From Catenaria anguillulae PL171 (lineage: Eukaryota; Blastocladiomycota; Blastocladiomycetes; Blastocladiales; Catenariaceae): 64,000 nt of DNA. Under the pieces are notes generated by a model. That model saw only the letters and a list, made by a program, of their open reading frames with translations, searched no databases and had not been told where the DNA came from. Positions 20,478 to 31,600 of this stretch are shown here, piece by piece. Positions within the stretch are counted from its first letter, which is position 1, and every line of letters begins with the position of its first letter. The position numbers and the translations under genes were made by a program. The stretch spans positions 62,001-126,000 of the forward strand of contig MCFL01000058.1 of NCBI GenBank assembly GCA_002102555.1. Direction: 5' to 3'.

Positions 20478-23400
20478 ATGACCATGACCATGACTATAAC
20501 CATGTCCACCCACACCTCGAGCAGTCCCGGTCCCAGTCCCGAACCCGAACCACCGCTTTTGCTAGAGTCGCCGCCGTCGACTCTGGCACGCAACAATACC
20601 GTTGCCATCCCTTCCTCCTTCTCGACCTCGACGTTGGCGTCGGCGTCGGCCTCACGCAGAGGCTCGGATAGCCTTGCTCCCATCCCGACCATGATGCCCA
20701 CCGCCGTCGCCAACCCCAACCTCAACTTGGCCACCATGCACATGGACACGCACATGCACACGCACTCCCACAGCGAGTTTGTCATTGAGGGCGCCTCAGA
20801 GTCACAGTTCGATGTCTCTTCCTCGTCGGACGACGACCACAACGACGACGACCATGATGACGGCTATCTCATGGCCTCAGGCTCGGGGTCGGCGGTTGGC
20901 ACGGGGCGACCCGTCAATCATGTCCATCGGTCGCATTCGCGCACATCACGCACGTCACAGTGGTCCACATCGTCGTCTGCGTCGAGCTTTGTGTCGATTG
21001 CATCGCACGCCTCGTGGGCTCCTCCGCCGGCACCTCCGACACCGCCGCCGAGCGCTGCTGCGACCAGTCTTCCCTCTCCGCCTCCGACCGCAGATTCCCT
21101 TCTCAAGCAGCAGCCATCGACGCCCACAATCATCGTCACCGACCCGAGTCCTTCAAAATCCAATACCAAACCGGCGTCTAAACCGGGCTCCACCTCCACG
21201 TCGACCCGCACGCACACCCACACCCACTCTGCATCCGTTTCCTCCTCGGGCACTGCCACGTCGCTCTCATTCACCGCCAGCCACATTCCCGCCCACCCAA
21301 ACAATACCCCCCGCGGCAGCATTCTCTCCACATCCACTCACCACTCGCACTCACACTCACACTCACACTCTCGCCTCCCATCCGGCGCAACAACAACGCC
21401 CTCGGCAACCCCACACATGGCCTCATCAGCGCTGGCCGACCCCGCAGGCGTCTGGCGCCCCGATGTAGCACGCGACACTGCCCTCGCCCTGCACGAATGC
21501 TCCATCCGCGCATTTGCTCTCGTGCACGACGCTCATTGGCCAATGCATCCACTCCCCGTGCCCGTCCCGCGCGGGAAACCGCCATCTCAGGCGTGGATGA
21601 ACCCGTGCCCTTTGGTGCGCATGGGCACGCTCGACGGCACGCCCGCAAAGTTTTCCGTTGTTTGGAAACCCGTACGCCGCCCAGTGAGTCCCGCGCGCGC
21701 ACTCAATCCTGTCAACTGGGGATCACATTCCGTTTATGTCAAGGAGGGCCAGCGTGAGGTGAAGGTGCCCGAGGTGACCATGTTTCGCAGGAAACTCAAA
21801 CCCGTCGGTGATGCCGGCAGCGCCAAGGCTAAATCTGTCCGATCGCGTTCCGCATCCAGGGGCCGGTCGCCCGACCGGTCACCGCGGCCAGTGAGCATGA
21901 TTGTGCTGGATGCCAACGCACCGCCCATGCCCGAACTTCCCCCGCATTCGGGTGGCGGCTTGCCCATCACCAAATCGACCTCCTCGTCCTCGTCGTCGTC
22001 GCCTCCGCCAAACTGGTTCAAGCGTACCGCACGCAAAGTGTTTTCTGCATCCTCGTCCGGCGCATCCAGTCCCACGTCCACGCACACGTCCCCTGGCAAG
22101 TCTCCCGCTGCGGCCACGGCCGCCAGCGTCCTGCTCGCGTCTGCACCGCCCAGGACTGTTTCCCCATCACGCATGGCGCCGCTCACTGGCGGCGGCGACG
22201 AGACCGACTGTGACGAGTCGGTGGTTGCAGATGCCGGAGACGAGGATGAAACGGCCACGTTGGCCAATTCAACCACCATTCGTGCACAAGTCGAGGTGCC
22301 CGGCACGCCCGCTGACATTTTACATCTGATTTTGGATCGGCCTGCGTGGGACGCCAAATGCGTGGGGTGGGATGTGGTGTTTGAGTCACATTTTCATACC
22401 ACCCGGCAGTATCACTTTTCGTACGCATTTGGTCTCTATTTTGACGTTTTTGATTTCTTGTGCGTCGTCTCACAAGCCATTTCGCATTGTCACTGTAGTG
22501 ACGGGATTCCGCCCACCCAATTTGTCGAAGTCACCTCGTTCAAATCCTCATCCATCATTCTCTCTGCCATGGCGCTTCCGGACCTCGCACCTACCCACTT
22601 GACGCTTCCACACCCTTTACCCTCGTCGTCGTCATCATCCTCGACTCACTCGACCCACGCCTGGGTCCCAACCCCAACATCCACCTCGGCTCTGCAATCC
22701 CTGACGCTTGGCTGGGTCCTCGAACCCTGTGTTTCCGACCCGGGCCTCACGCGCGTGTCCTTGTACGTGCACGCGCGCGGACCCGAAGCGCGCGGACGTC
22801 GCCGCACGCCTTTTACGCGCAGTCCAGCAAGCATTGCGCGGCGCGCGGCAACCCAGGTTGCCGGATGGCTTGAGCAGGTGGCCGTGCGCGCCGTGTGTGT
22901 GCACGTGGTCAAGGAAAAGCAAAAGCAAGCGCAAAAGCAAAAGGAGGCCAAGGGGTTGCCCGTGGGCGACGGTCAAGCGGAGCAAGGCGAGGATGCGGCA
23001 AAGGCCAGGGGTGCGACGACAGATAGTGGCATTGCATTGAGCTTGGGTCCATCGCTTTTGCCTGGTTCGGCCGCCGGCGGCGACGGCCCGGAGGCGTTGC
23101 AAACGGCGACGCTCAACCGGCGTGAATCGTCGCGCGCACATGCGGCGACGACGGCGGCGGCGGCGGCGGCCCCTCCTCGCCGGTTGCTTCGATCCATGTC
23201 TGACGGCAACCTCGCGTGGCTTGCGCGCGCACGCTTTGAATCCCACCATCCCCCGGCGCCTGCCTCCTCTTCCGAAATCGGTGCTGCAGGCGAATGGATC
23301 ATTCGGCCCGTGGATCCCTCCATGGTGCCCACATCGCCCATCACGCCAACAGCTCCCGCGTCGGCCAGTACGCCTGCGGCCGCGGCCTTGCGTGATCGCG

Positions 23401-23768
23401 CACAGCTCGCGCTCGTGCACGCACGCCGGTTGCCCGGTCCGGGCGGCAGTTCAAAGTGGATTGCAGAGAGCGTGGCGCTGCTGGCAGGTATGATGCGTGC
23501 TGGGTGGAGCGCCGTGACGGCGCGGTTGTGGTGGGGCAAGGCAACGCATGGCACGACCATGCCCGGGGCGGCCGCCAATGGCGAGCACACTCAGAAGCGA
23601 GGGGCACCGGGCAAGGCGGGCAAGTTGAAGGTCAAGACGAGGGGTAGAGCCGTGAGCGATGTGGGCGGCGGTGCCACGCACGCTCGAGCGTCAGTGGCAA
23701 CCAGCGTGCCTGAGTCGACCGTGTCCGAGGTTGGGGCGGGAGCCGCGGTGGAGCCCAGGTCCTTGTAG
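20478..23768 (+). CDS. START-like lipid-binding domain protein with long disordered flanks
   Basis: One long frame of about 1,096 residues. The start is ambiguous because in-frame ATGs at 20478, 20484, 20490 and 20502 form a repeated MTMT stretch, and a further ATG lies at 20394. Residues ~600-770 resemble a START lipid-transfer domain: VEVPGTPADILHLILDRPAWD at its start, a segment around DVVFESHFHTTRQYHFSY, FVEVTS, and the late strand GWVLEPCVSDPGLTRVSLYV. The rest is low complexity: His/Ser/Thr runs (a CACTCA microsatellite encodes SHSHSHSH), Asp/His-rich DDDHNDDDHDD, and Pro/Ser/Ala-rich tails with RSRSASRGRS. A 39-base GTGCGT...TAG segment (22460-22498) within the domain may be an intron; removing it keeps the frame and deletes a Cys/His-rich insert. 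The domain call rests on pattern and is moderately secure. Lipid partner unknown. Confidence 0.65.
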   Translation: MTMTMTITMSTHTSSSPGPSPEPEPPLLLESPPSTLARNNTVAIPSSFSTSTLASASASRRGSDSLAPIPTMMPTAVANPNLNLATMHMDTHMHTHSHSEFVIEGASESQFDVSSSSDDDHNDDDHDDGYLMASGSGSAVGTGRPVNHVHRSHSRTSRTSQWSTSSSASSFVSIASHASWAPPPAPPTPPPSAAATSLPSPPPTADSLLKQQPSTPTIIVTDPSPSKSNTKPASKPGSTSTSTRTHTHTHSASVSSSGTATSLSFTASHIPAHPNNTPRGSILSTSTHHSHSHSHSHSRLPSGATTTPSATPHMASSALADPAGVWRPDVARDTALALHECSIRAFALVHDAHWPMHPLPVPVPRGKPPSQAWMNPCPLVRMGTLDGTPAKFSVVWKPVRRPVSPARALNPVNWGSHSVYVKEGQREVKVPEVTMFRRKLKPVGDAGSAKAKSVRSRSASRGRSPDRSPRPVSMIVLDANAPPMPELPPHSGGGLPITKSTSSSSSSSPPPNWFKRTARKVFSASSSGASSPTSTHTSPGKSPAAATAASVLLASAPPRTVSPSRMAPLTGGGDETDCDESVVADAGDEDETATLANSTTIRAQVEVPGTPADILHLILDRPAWDAKCVGWDVVFESHFHTTRQYHFSYAFGLYFDVFDFLCVVSQAISHCHCSDGIPPTQFVEVTSFKSSSIILSAMALPDLAPTHLTLPHPLPSSSSSSSTHSTHAWVPTPTSTSALQSLTLGWVLEPCVSDPGLTRVSLYVHARGPEARGRRRTPFTRSPASIARRAATQVAGWLEQVAVRAVCVHVVKEKQKQAQKQKEAKGLPVGDGQAEQGEDAAKARGATTDSGIALSLGPSLLPGSAAGGDGPEALQTATLNRRESSRAHAATTAAAAAAPPRRLLRSMSDGNLAWLARARFESHHPPAPASSSEIGAAGEWIIRPVDPSMVPTSPITPTAPASASTPAAAALRDRAQLALVHARRLPGPGGSSKWIAESVALLAGMMRAGWSAVTARLWWGKATHGTTMPGAAANGEHTQKRGAPGKAGKLKVKTRGRAVSDVGGGATHARASVATSVPESTVSEVGAGAAVEPRSL
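21342..21372. repeat. CACTCA microsatellite in coding sequence
   Basis: Six or so tandem copies of CACTCA or close variants, encoding alternating Ser-His in the START-domain gene. Confidence 0.85.
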
Positions 23769-24478
23769 GCCATTCTCGGGCCGAGTGCCCTTGCTTTGTC
23801 TTTGTTTCAGTAAGCACCTCACGGAGTTTTGTGATTTCCCCCGCCATTCTTACCTTTTTGGATCCATCATTGTCGAACCTAGTCCTCCGCGTGTACATCA
23901 AGTTCCAATTTTTAGCGTCCTTGTCTTTTGTTTATTCAATCATGCTTGATATTCGCCCGTTTCTACGAAGCAGCTTGTTGGTTAATGGTCAATACAGATA
24001 AAAACTTCCCATGCACTTGGTTTTCCAACATTGGCAAGGCTTTCCTCCATTTCCACAATTGCCAATTGGCACACAAAGGTTCGTCAAGGGCGAAGACGAA
24101 GACGATGAGAAAGACGGGACGCAAAAGGGCACAGAAGGCCTTGATCATCTACTTGTAGATTGAGCAAAAGGCAAATGGAGAGACTGCGAAAACGAGAAAT
24201 GAATGCACACAAGCAGACGAGTACGCAAGAATGCGAAAGGAGAAGAGAAGGAAGGGAGCGAAAAGTGGGGGAAAAGAAAGTGGAGTACACATGAGGAAAA
24301 CGCGGTTGAGAGACAAACGGGCAAAGTGAAAACAAAAAAAAAAGAAAAAAATGGTGATACGGCTGTGAGGACATACTGGAATGAAGAAATGATAAGTGAG
24401 AGGAAAAGAAACACATGGGTTGCAAGTTTGAGTATTGGAGACGAGAAAACACGAAAAGATAAGGAGGCCGAGTCCCTA
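23769..24478. other. Convergent intergenic region
   Basis: Between the converging START-domain and PH-domain genes. From about 24080 the + strand is purine-rich (GAAGACGAAGACG, AGAGAAGG), so the minus-strand PH-gene transcript would have a pyrimidine-rich 3' UTR. No gene. Confidence 0.5.
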
Positions 24479-27400
24479 TCAATATCCCTTGGGCACATAT
24501 TCAGTCACCCTGACCTGCGTCTGCATCTGCTGATGGTGCTGGTGAGGCATCCGCTGAGCCAACCCCGGCGATTGGTGCTGGTGCTGGCGTTGTGGGTACT
24601 GCTGCACGTGTGAATCAAATCGGTACTGATCGCGAATGGGCTGTTGCTGTTGCTGAGAATACTGGTGTTGATCGTGCCGAGGGTGATGCGCTTGACCCGC
24701 GGACGGTTGCGGCTGCTGGCGTGGGTGCTGTTGCATTGGGGCTTGACGCTGCGGTGGAAACTGCGGCTGCATGCGTTCAGCATCTCGCTGGGGTGCGAGT
24801 GGAGATGATGGGTTGCTGGACGCTGGCGACGGGCCCATCGGCGTTGAAGACGAGTGTAATGACATGGAGGATGAATTGGGCGACGACGCAATGGAGCTGC
24901 TGGGTCCCGTGTTGCTTGAGCTCGAGCCCACCATGTTCATGCGCTCGCGTAGACGCTGGGCACGGCTCACGTCTTGGTCTTGAGGGTACAAGGACCGGTT
25001 GCGAGCGGGAACGCCACCGGAGCCACCTTCGCCTCCGGCACCAACGTTGCTGCTCGATCCGTTTGCGGTCGGTTTGAGATGGTCGCCGCTATTGGCCCTT
25101 GAAGACGGCGGAGATGCGAGCATTGTGGCCGCTGTCGAGCGGATAGACGAGGGCATGGTGCTGTGGCTGTAGTTTGTGCGTGTGTGCCCGATCGGGTCCG
25201 ATGCGTGCGAGTGGGATTGCTGCTGGCGTGAGTATCCGTATTGTTGGTGGGCAGGGGTTGGATGATGCATGGATGTCGACAGGTCGCTTCCCATGGCCGT
25301 GTATTGCGACTCGGCGGGTGAATCAGATCGGAACGACCGGAGCGGGCTCGAGCCGACACCCGTAGCATTCGAGGATCCCGGAGGTGGGGGTGCGGAAATG
25401 GGGACGCCACCGTTGCCATTGGATGGTTGCCGTCCGAAATGCGATTGCTGCGGAGAAAGTGGCTGGTTGTCGTGCAAGGGAAGCGCCCGCCGCATTGGGG
25501 AGTATCCGCTCATGACGCCAGGCGAAGGAGCTGAAGGTCCCGTTGAGGACAATGGCAAGGGTAAACCCGCACGATCCAGGGACCCTGGCGCTGATCCCGG
25601 CGATTCTGACCGAGCAATCTCTCTCGCACGGGAGCGGGGCGACCCTGGACGGCCACTACCGCTCATCAACCCACGCTCACCACTAAACCGCTGAGATGCC
25701 CCAATCAATCCACCTCGCTCGCCGCTGAAGCGATTGACAGGTTGTTGCTGTTGCTGTTGATGTTGCCCAGCGCCGACATCGCGTACGCGCGTCTTTGGCG
25801 ATGGGGTGGATCCATGTGGTGACGGAGGGCGAGGTGGAAGGGTCGGGATATCGGGCATGGAATTGAGTGTCGTTGTTGGCGATGATGCAGCTGAGCTGCC
25901 ACCTTGAGCCCCCGGCTCGTTGGCAGTCCAGGGTGGGCGGTAACTCGACGGCATGGTGGCAAACCCGTAGCTGGCGAGCACTTGGTCGGTGGCGTCGACC
26001 GATTCGTCAACGCTGGGTGATGGCGAAGGTTGCAAGGGCGGTGGCCGGCGAGGGTTCGGGTACACGGGACCCGATCGTTGCGGCAGCGATGGGACAGGCG
26101 GGGGCTGCAGCGGACGTGTTGAAGCCAGTGATCGCGGCGGCGGAGCCTGCGTGCGATCCAAATGAGGAGTTGAAATGGATCGAGGCAAGCCTCGCTTTGC
26201 GAGATTAGGCGATGGTGCGTCGAGGTTGGGTGGCAAACAGGGTGGTGGGACTTGAGGAGGCAGCGCGCGTGGTGGAGCGGGAGGTTGTGAAGTTGCGCTT
26301 GACCCATCACCACGTTGGCCAGAGCCGGCGTCGGGTCTGGACCCACCGTTTGAAAGGTGACCCGCCCCACCCTGGTGGTTCGGTTGCATGGCACCAGCTC
26401 GACCAAGGGGGGACGCCGCCAGCTCGGCCGGTGACAGATCAACCACCGATTCGGGAAACACCATCGAGTCCGGGCTCGCTGGATTGGGATCGCTCCCGCG
26501 GCGCTGATGACGCTGGCCCGCATGAGCGCCAAATGAATCGGTCGTCGGATACAGCAGCTGGGACGGAGGCCCACGGCCACTAACACCATCATGGTTGGTG
26601 TTGGGAGGCAAAACATTGGCGGTACGGAGCGGTTTCTGAATGGTCGAGATGGCATTGCGGAGGGCATCCAGCCATCGTGCGATTTCGTCGGTCGTGTTAG
26701 GGTTGACGAACCAGACGTCGGGATGGTCAGCCGATTCGTCCGATTCAATACGGAGGCATGTCCGTCCTGTACATTGTCCATTCCGTGTGCGTTGCATGCA
26801 ACAGCGCGCAACAGACAGCAAGCGCGGATGAGGTCGAGTCGACGTCAGAGGCCGAGTTGAGCAGAGCAATGGATGAATGGGACATGTGGTCAAGTCAAGC
26901 AAAGTTGGTTCTGTCGTTAGTTTGGACCAATGATCGATGGCTGAGGAGAGGAATGGGAAGCCAACTGAGGTCAAATCGGGCCCAATCTGCGACACCCGTG
27001 TCTCGCGTGTCTCACCTGATGCCGACTCCCTGCCCGCTGCCACTCAAAATCAATCGGGTCGGGCCCAGTAACATGAGAGTCGACATTGGCAAAGAGAGAG
27101 CGAGTCACTGAGCGACAGATAGGTCTGACAGACGACAGACTATTACGGGCAAACGATGATGATTGTACGTGCCTTTGTGGTCCAACAACCTGACGGTGGA
27201 TGCGGGTGTCAAGGTCAAAAGTCCGAGCGACGGGACCGTTGGGGACTTGTGCATGGTCAAGGTGGCCAGCGTGGGATAGACGGTCAAGCGAAGAAACCTG
27301 AGTGATGAGTGGGAGGGTGATGTGTTAGAAACTTCGACTGTCCAGTTCTCGTCTTTTGAGCTGAGCCACCAGCCAGGCAAGATCCCACTCATGCAAGCAC

Positions 27401-27656
27401 GCACGCAGACAGTCAAACACTTGACGCTCTCGTAGGCAGCCAAACGCCGTGCGCAGCCTGCGACAAGATGTATAGGAGGGGCACCGAACCAACGCCAAGG
27501 AACGCCGAGCTGGAGCAAGTTGAGCGAGGTAGAGTGATGGTTTGCCACGCACCGTTTCTTCCATGGCTTGAAGAAGGAGGAGGTGAAGAGTACGTTCACG
27601 AATCCGACGGCTCGCTCCACGTCGTTGGGGGTCGTGCTTGACAGAGCCGTTGCCAT
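24479..27656 (-). CDS. PH-domain protein with long Gln/Pro/Ser-rich tail
   Basis: Three exons as I read them: 27656-27553, 27297-27155 and 26766-24479, summing to 844 residues. The N-terminal ~110 residues form a pleckstrin homology domain that binds phosphoinositides or proteins at membranes: FKPWKKR|FLRLTVYPTLATLTMH, LGLLTLTPASTVRLLD, then CLRIESDESADHPDVWFVNP and the helix DEIARWLDALRNAI with its conserved Trp. The first intron (GTGCGT donor, CAG acceptor, joining KKR to FLRL) is secure. The second is not: the common donor GTACAA at 27165 gives the wrong phase with the good acceptor at 26767, so I used GTTTGC at 27154, which implies a 388-base intron, long for this genome. The remaining ~740 residues are low complexity (poly-Gln, Ser, Pro), without a further domain I recognise. 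Confidence 0.75.
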
Positions 27657-28664
27657 GGTTTGCGGGTACTGTATCGGTTCTGGCGTGCAAGTGCTTGAAG
27701 AGAGGATGGGCCAGTTGGACGTCCGTTGGTTGCCGATGGGCTGTTTGGAAGCGTTGGGAGTGTGCGCGAGACACCCACGAGCTGCGGTATACCCTGATCC
27801 CCGAAAAGATCACCAGACTCAAAGCTACCGCACCCAGAGGCGGGCCAGTATGCCGATATCGCCTCGAGACGGCCCGTTGTACGCTCGACTCGCCGGGAAC
27901 AAGGAGCCGTGGATCAAGGTCCGTGTGCGGACGGATGAAGACGAAATGTAATCGTGAAGTAGGTTGAACGGCGGCAAGGGGTGCACTGAGTCCAGAGTAA
28001 ATAAGTACGTTGAATGAAGCTCACTCAAGGAAAGCGGAAGGACGCAAGGACGATACGAGACAAGTGCATCAGAATGTGATACTGAGAGGCGTTTGCGAGT
28101 GCCGTTGCAACGCTCAGCATGGCACCGCCAAGAGCGAAACGTGGGCGGCGGAAACTTGCACAGCCGAGGATCCGCAGCGAGGTACGGTTTGTGGGAATGG
28201 CCAAGTACCTACGCATTGACATCGCAAGGGAGCTCTATTGTTATTTGGCCTGGTAATTTGCGGGCAAGCTCTAATCCACTCCATCCGCGTTCATCAGCAC
28301 GATCGGCGTGCCATGAGTCTGACCCGGCCCAAGAGCTTGGGACCAAGACTGTGATCCAGGCTGAGATGGGCTGAGATCCAGGCGCTGGGCATCAGGCCAG
28401 CAGAAAGTGGGCTCGATACTGGCTGCGGCCCACAAGTAAGCGAAGGGGCCGACAAACGGTCTTGTTGACCATTTCGTCACACTTGAGCTGGCTTCTTTGA
28501 CATCGATGCTGGAGTGCTTGGACGAAATTGTGATGTCACACGGTTTACATGTTTCGGCTGCGAACAGTCGGGTACGAAGAATGGTGGACGGCGATGATAA
28601 CTTACCCACACGACAACACATGATAGAACTTCATGCAATTGAATACAATTAGCTCGCTAGCATC
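27657..28664. other. Divergent upstream region
   Basis: About 1 kb between the divergent PH-domain and coiled-coil genes. No supported gene, no convincing TATA box and no repeat beyond a doubled GCTGAGAT at 28362-28378. An extra 5' exon of either gene cannot be excluded. Confidence 0.45.
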
Positions 28665-31600
28665 ATGTCAAAGCGTCCTCCAGGGGGTTCCGCCGCCGCC
28701 GCCTCGAAGAAGGGTCAATCCAAGGACCCCAACATCCTGTATCCGGCGCGTCCAGTTCCCATCCCATCGCCCTTGCCAGAGGCCAAGCGCGTAACCGTCT
28801 CCTCACACAATCTCGGGTACACTGAGGGAGCACCTGAGCCAACGCTGCCCATCCCGCTCATTGCAGGCCATGGCCATGGCCCCAGCGAAAACTTTCCCAC
28901 CGCCGCCAACACTAAACTGGTCAGTTTGGCCGCAAGAATCGCAGCTACACAGGCAGCGACCGCAGCTGCTAACAAGGCACCATCAATCCAGTCGCGGCGT
29001 GGCTCTGCACTTCCTGGAGTGGTGGAGAAAGCAACATCAAAGGATCCGCCGGCCAAGGGGCCCGCTGGCAAGAACGGAAAGGCCCCACCATCTGCCTCCA
29101 CACGCGGAAAAGCAGGCGGTGAAGGCAAAGGTACGGCTGCAACAACCGCAGCAAATGCTACGTTATCCAAGCAACCGCCGCTTGATCCAGATCTCGTGCG
29201 AGCCATTGCTGCCACCGCGCATCAACCACCACATCCATCTCAACTTCCCCTCAAGTTGGGTCGTCCTCCTACACCACCCGTGCCGCGCAGACTGCCAATC
29301 ATGGAGAACCAGCCCACAACAAAAACGCACCCAGTCAGCGCATCACTCGAGTGGAGATATCAAGCTGCCACGGACGCTCGGGAGGCAGCCGAGACTGCAC
29401 TTGCACTGGAGCAAGCTGTCGAGTTTGAACCAAACCCATCCAGCCGACCGGCTCGTTCCAACAATGATGCACATTCCGAGGAAGGGGATATCGATGATGA
29501 AAACCAACAAATGCATCGGTCAGCAGCTTTCGGAGGTGGTCGAACCGACTCTGCAACGTGCATGACGGTGGCCGAACGCAAATGGCGCGAGTTATTGGCA
29601 TGGGAGGACGGCCAAGCCGACATGCTGCGCCACAACTTTTCGGGATCTGTAGATGCTTTTATGGCGGCGGCTCAGCAGTGTATTGATGATTTCACCAAAG
29701 AGCAAGAACGAATCGGCCGGGACATTGAAGGGCTGTGCGATCGGATCAACGCAGAGAGCATGTGGTGGTCGCGGGAAAAGATTGACCGGCACATGGTTGT
29801 TTTGCGAGAGCTCGTCGAGGAGGACGCCGGCATAAAGGGCGAGGTCGAGCATACGATTTCGTGGCTGCAAGAAGACTCTGCTGGGTACATGGCAGACACG
29901 GTGGATGCATTTCGGGAAGCGATGCTCGCGCCAATGAAACCAGGTGAACCCGAACCCGATGGGCTGGCCGCGCTCTTGCCTGTTCGCGCACGCAACTTGC
30001 AGATTCTCTCCCATCGAGAGCTCGTGCGTGGATCTGCCCTGCTATTGCAAGCCAGGCGAGAGCTGATTCCCCGGCTGCTGGCGTTTGACGTGGCCGTGAC
30101 GCATCGGTTTCAAACATTTGTCGCGCCAGTTGTCAAGTGGGTGAGGCAAGAGTGGCCCAAAGAGAGGGCAAAGGCGGCAATGGAAGAGTTTAACGACTTT
30201 CATTCAAGACAAGATTGGGCTCGGGATTTGGGCAAGCAAGTCATTGGCATTCTTGAAACAGCCTTTCATCGATGCCAAGGTGCGAACGATGCACAACAAT
30301 CACCTCAAGCCAAGACATCTCACCCCCAAAAAAGCGAATCGAACGCGGCAGTTCAAGATTCGACTGTTGACCCAGCCAGCAGTCTTCCCATCCAGCTCAA
30401 TCAGGCCGTGATTGAGGATGCCGCCCGCGCCGTTTATCGTGCCCTATCTCAAGCGCAGAATCGACTCACACAAACCGTCACCGAAGCCTGTCAAGACGCC
30501 GTCAACAGCATTGCAGAATGCATCGAGCCGTGGGCTGACCAACTGGTTGACGACACGGTTCTTGCACACATAGCCGAGATGCTCAACTTATCATCCCCGA
30601 GCGAAGCTCTGGAGCCATGGTGGATTGGTAGATCACTTGCTGGTCGTGTGAGGCGCGTCGACTGGCAATTCTTCATTGCGTCCCTCCGTCGAGCAGCCAT
30701 CTCGGCACTAGAAGAGTTTTCAGACAATGCTCGCGTGTGCCGCAGGTATGCGAAATGCGTCGGCGACCTGTGGACGAGTCAACGGGCAGAGATTGAGCGT
30801 GTGATTCGGAACATGGATAATCAGCTGGCCGAAAGCCAGCACGCCCACGATGAGGACGTTGCTGGTTTGCGTGGCGATTTAGACAAGGCCATTGATCGGA
30901 TGATGCACGCGGAGACCGAGGTCGAGTGTTCGAATGCGTACGAGGTCGTCAAGGCCATCATGAGCGATTTGGAAACTCGTGCGTTATTACATTCTTGCTG
31001 CGTAAGTGGGCACACCGGGTTATCCTGTCGATGTGCTAATCCGCGCTGTGCTTGACCTCTTGGCAGTGTATTCGTCTCGCGCCCGTCACGTATCGACCGT
31101 CGTCTCGGGAGCCGACGAGGGGACAGTCCAACGGTTCAGCGCTTTCCAGCAGCGCTGGAGCGACCTCCTTCCACCAATGCAGCAGCTTGATGATGGGGCA
31201 GACAAGAGATTGCTGGATCTGGCAGACCTTCGCACACGCATTGCAGAATTCGAGCGCACCCGACGACCCACACAAGTTGGCTTTGTCGAGCGCCTGATGC
31301 AAGCCAACAGCAATACTGCAAACGGCTCATCAGAAGCTTCCTCTTCAAGCGGCTCAAATGAACGAAGCCAAGGGCCAGTCATTGCATTCGCAGGTATTCC
31401 CGACGGTGTCGAATCGTCGTCATCGCCCAACGGAAAAGGCAAGTCGCCCAAGAAAGGTAAGCTTGGAGCCTTGGTTACGGGTCCAATAGCGATTGATTTT
31501 CAGCGCCCATCCAACGTCCGTTCCACAACGCCCAATGGTACAAGCACAAAAGCTCAATCACCACCAGGCTCGCCCATGGGCCTGGGTCTGGGCTTGCTTG

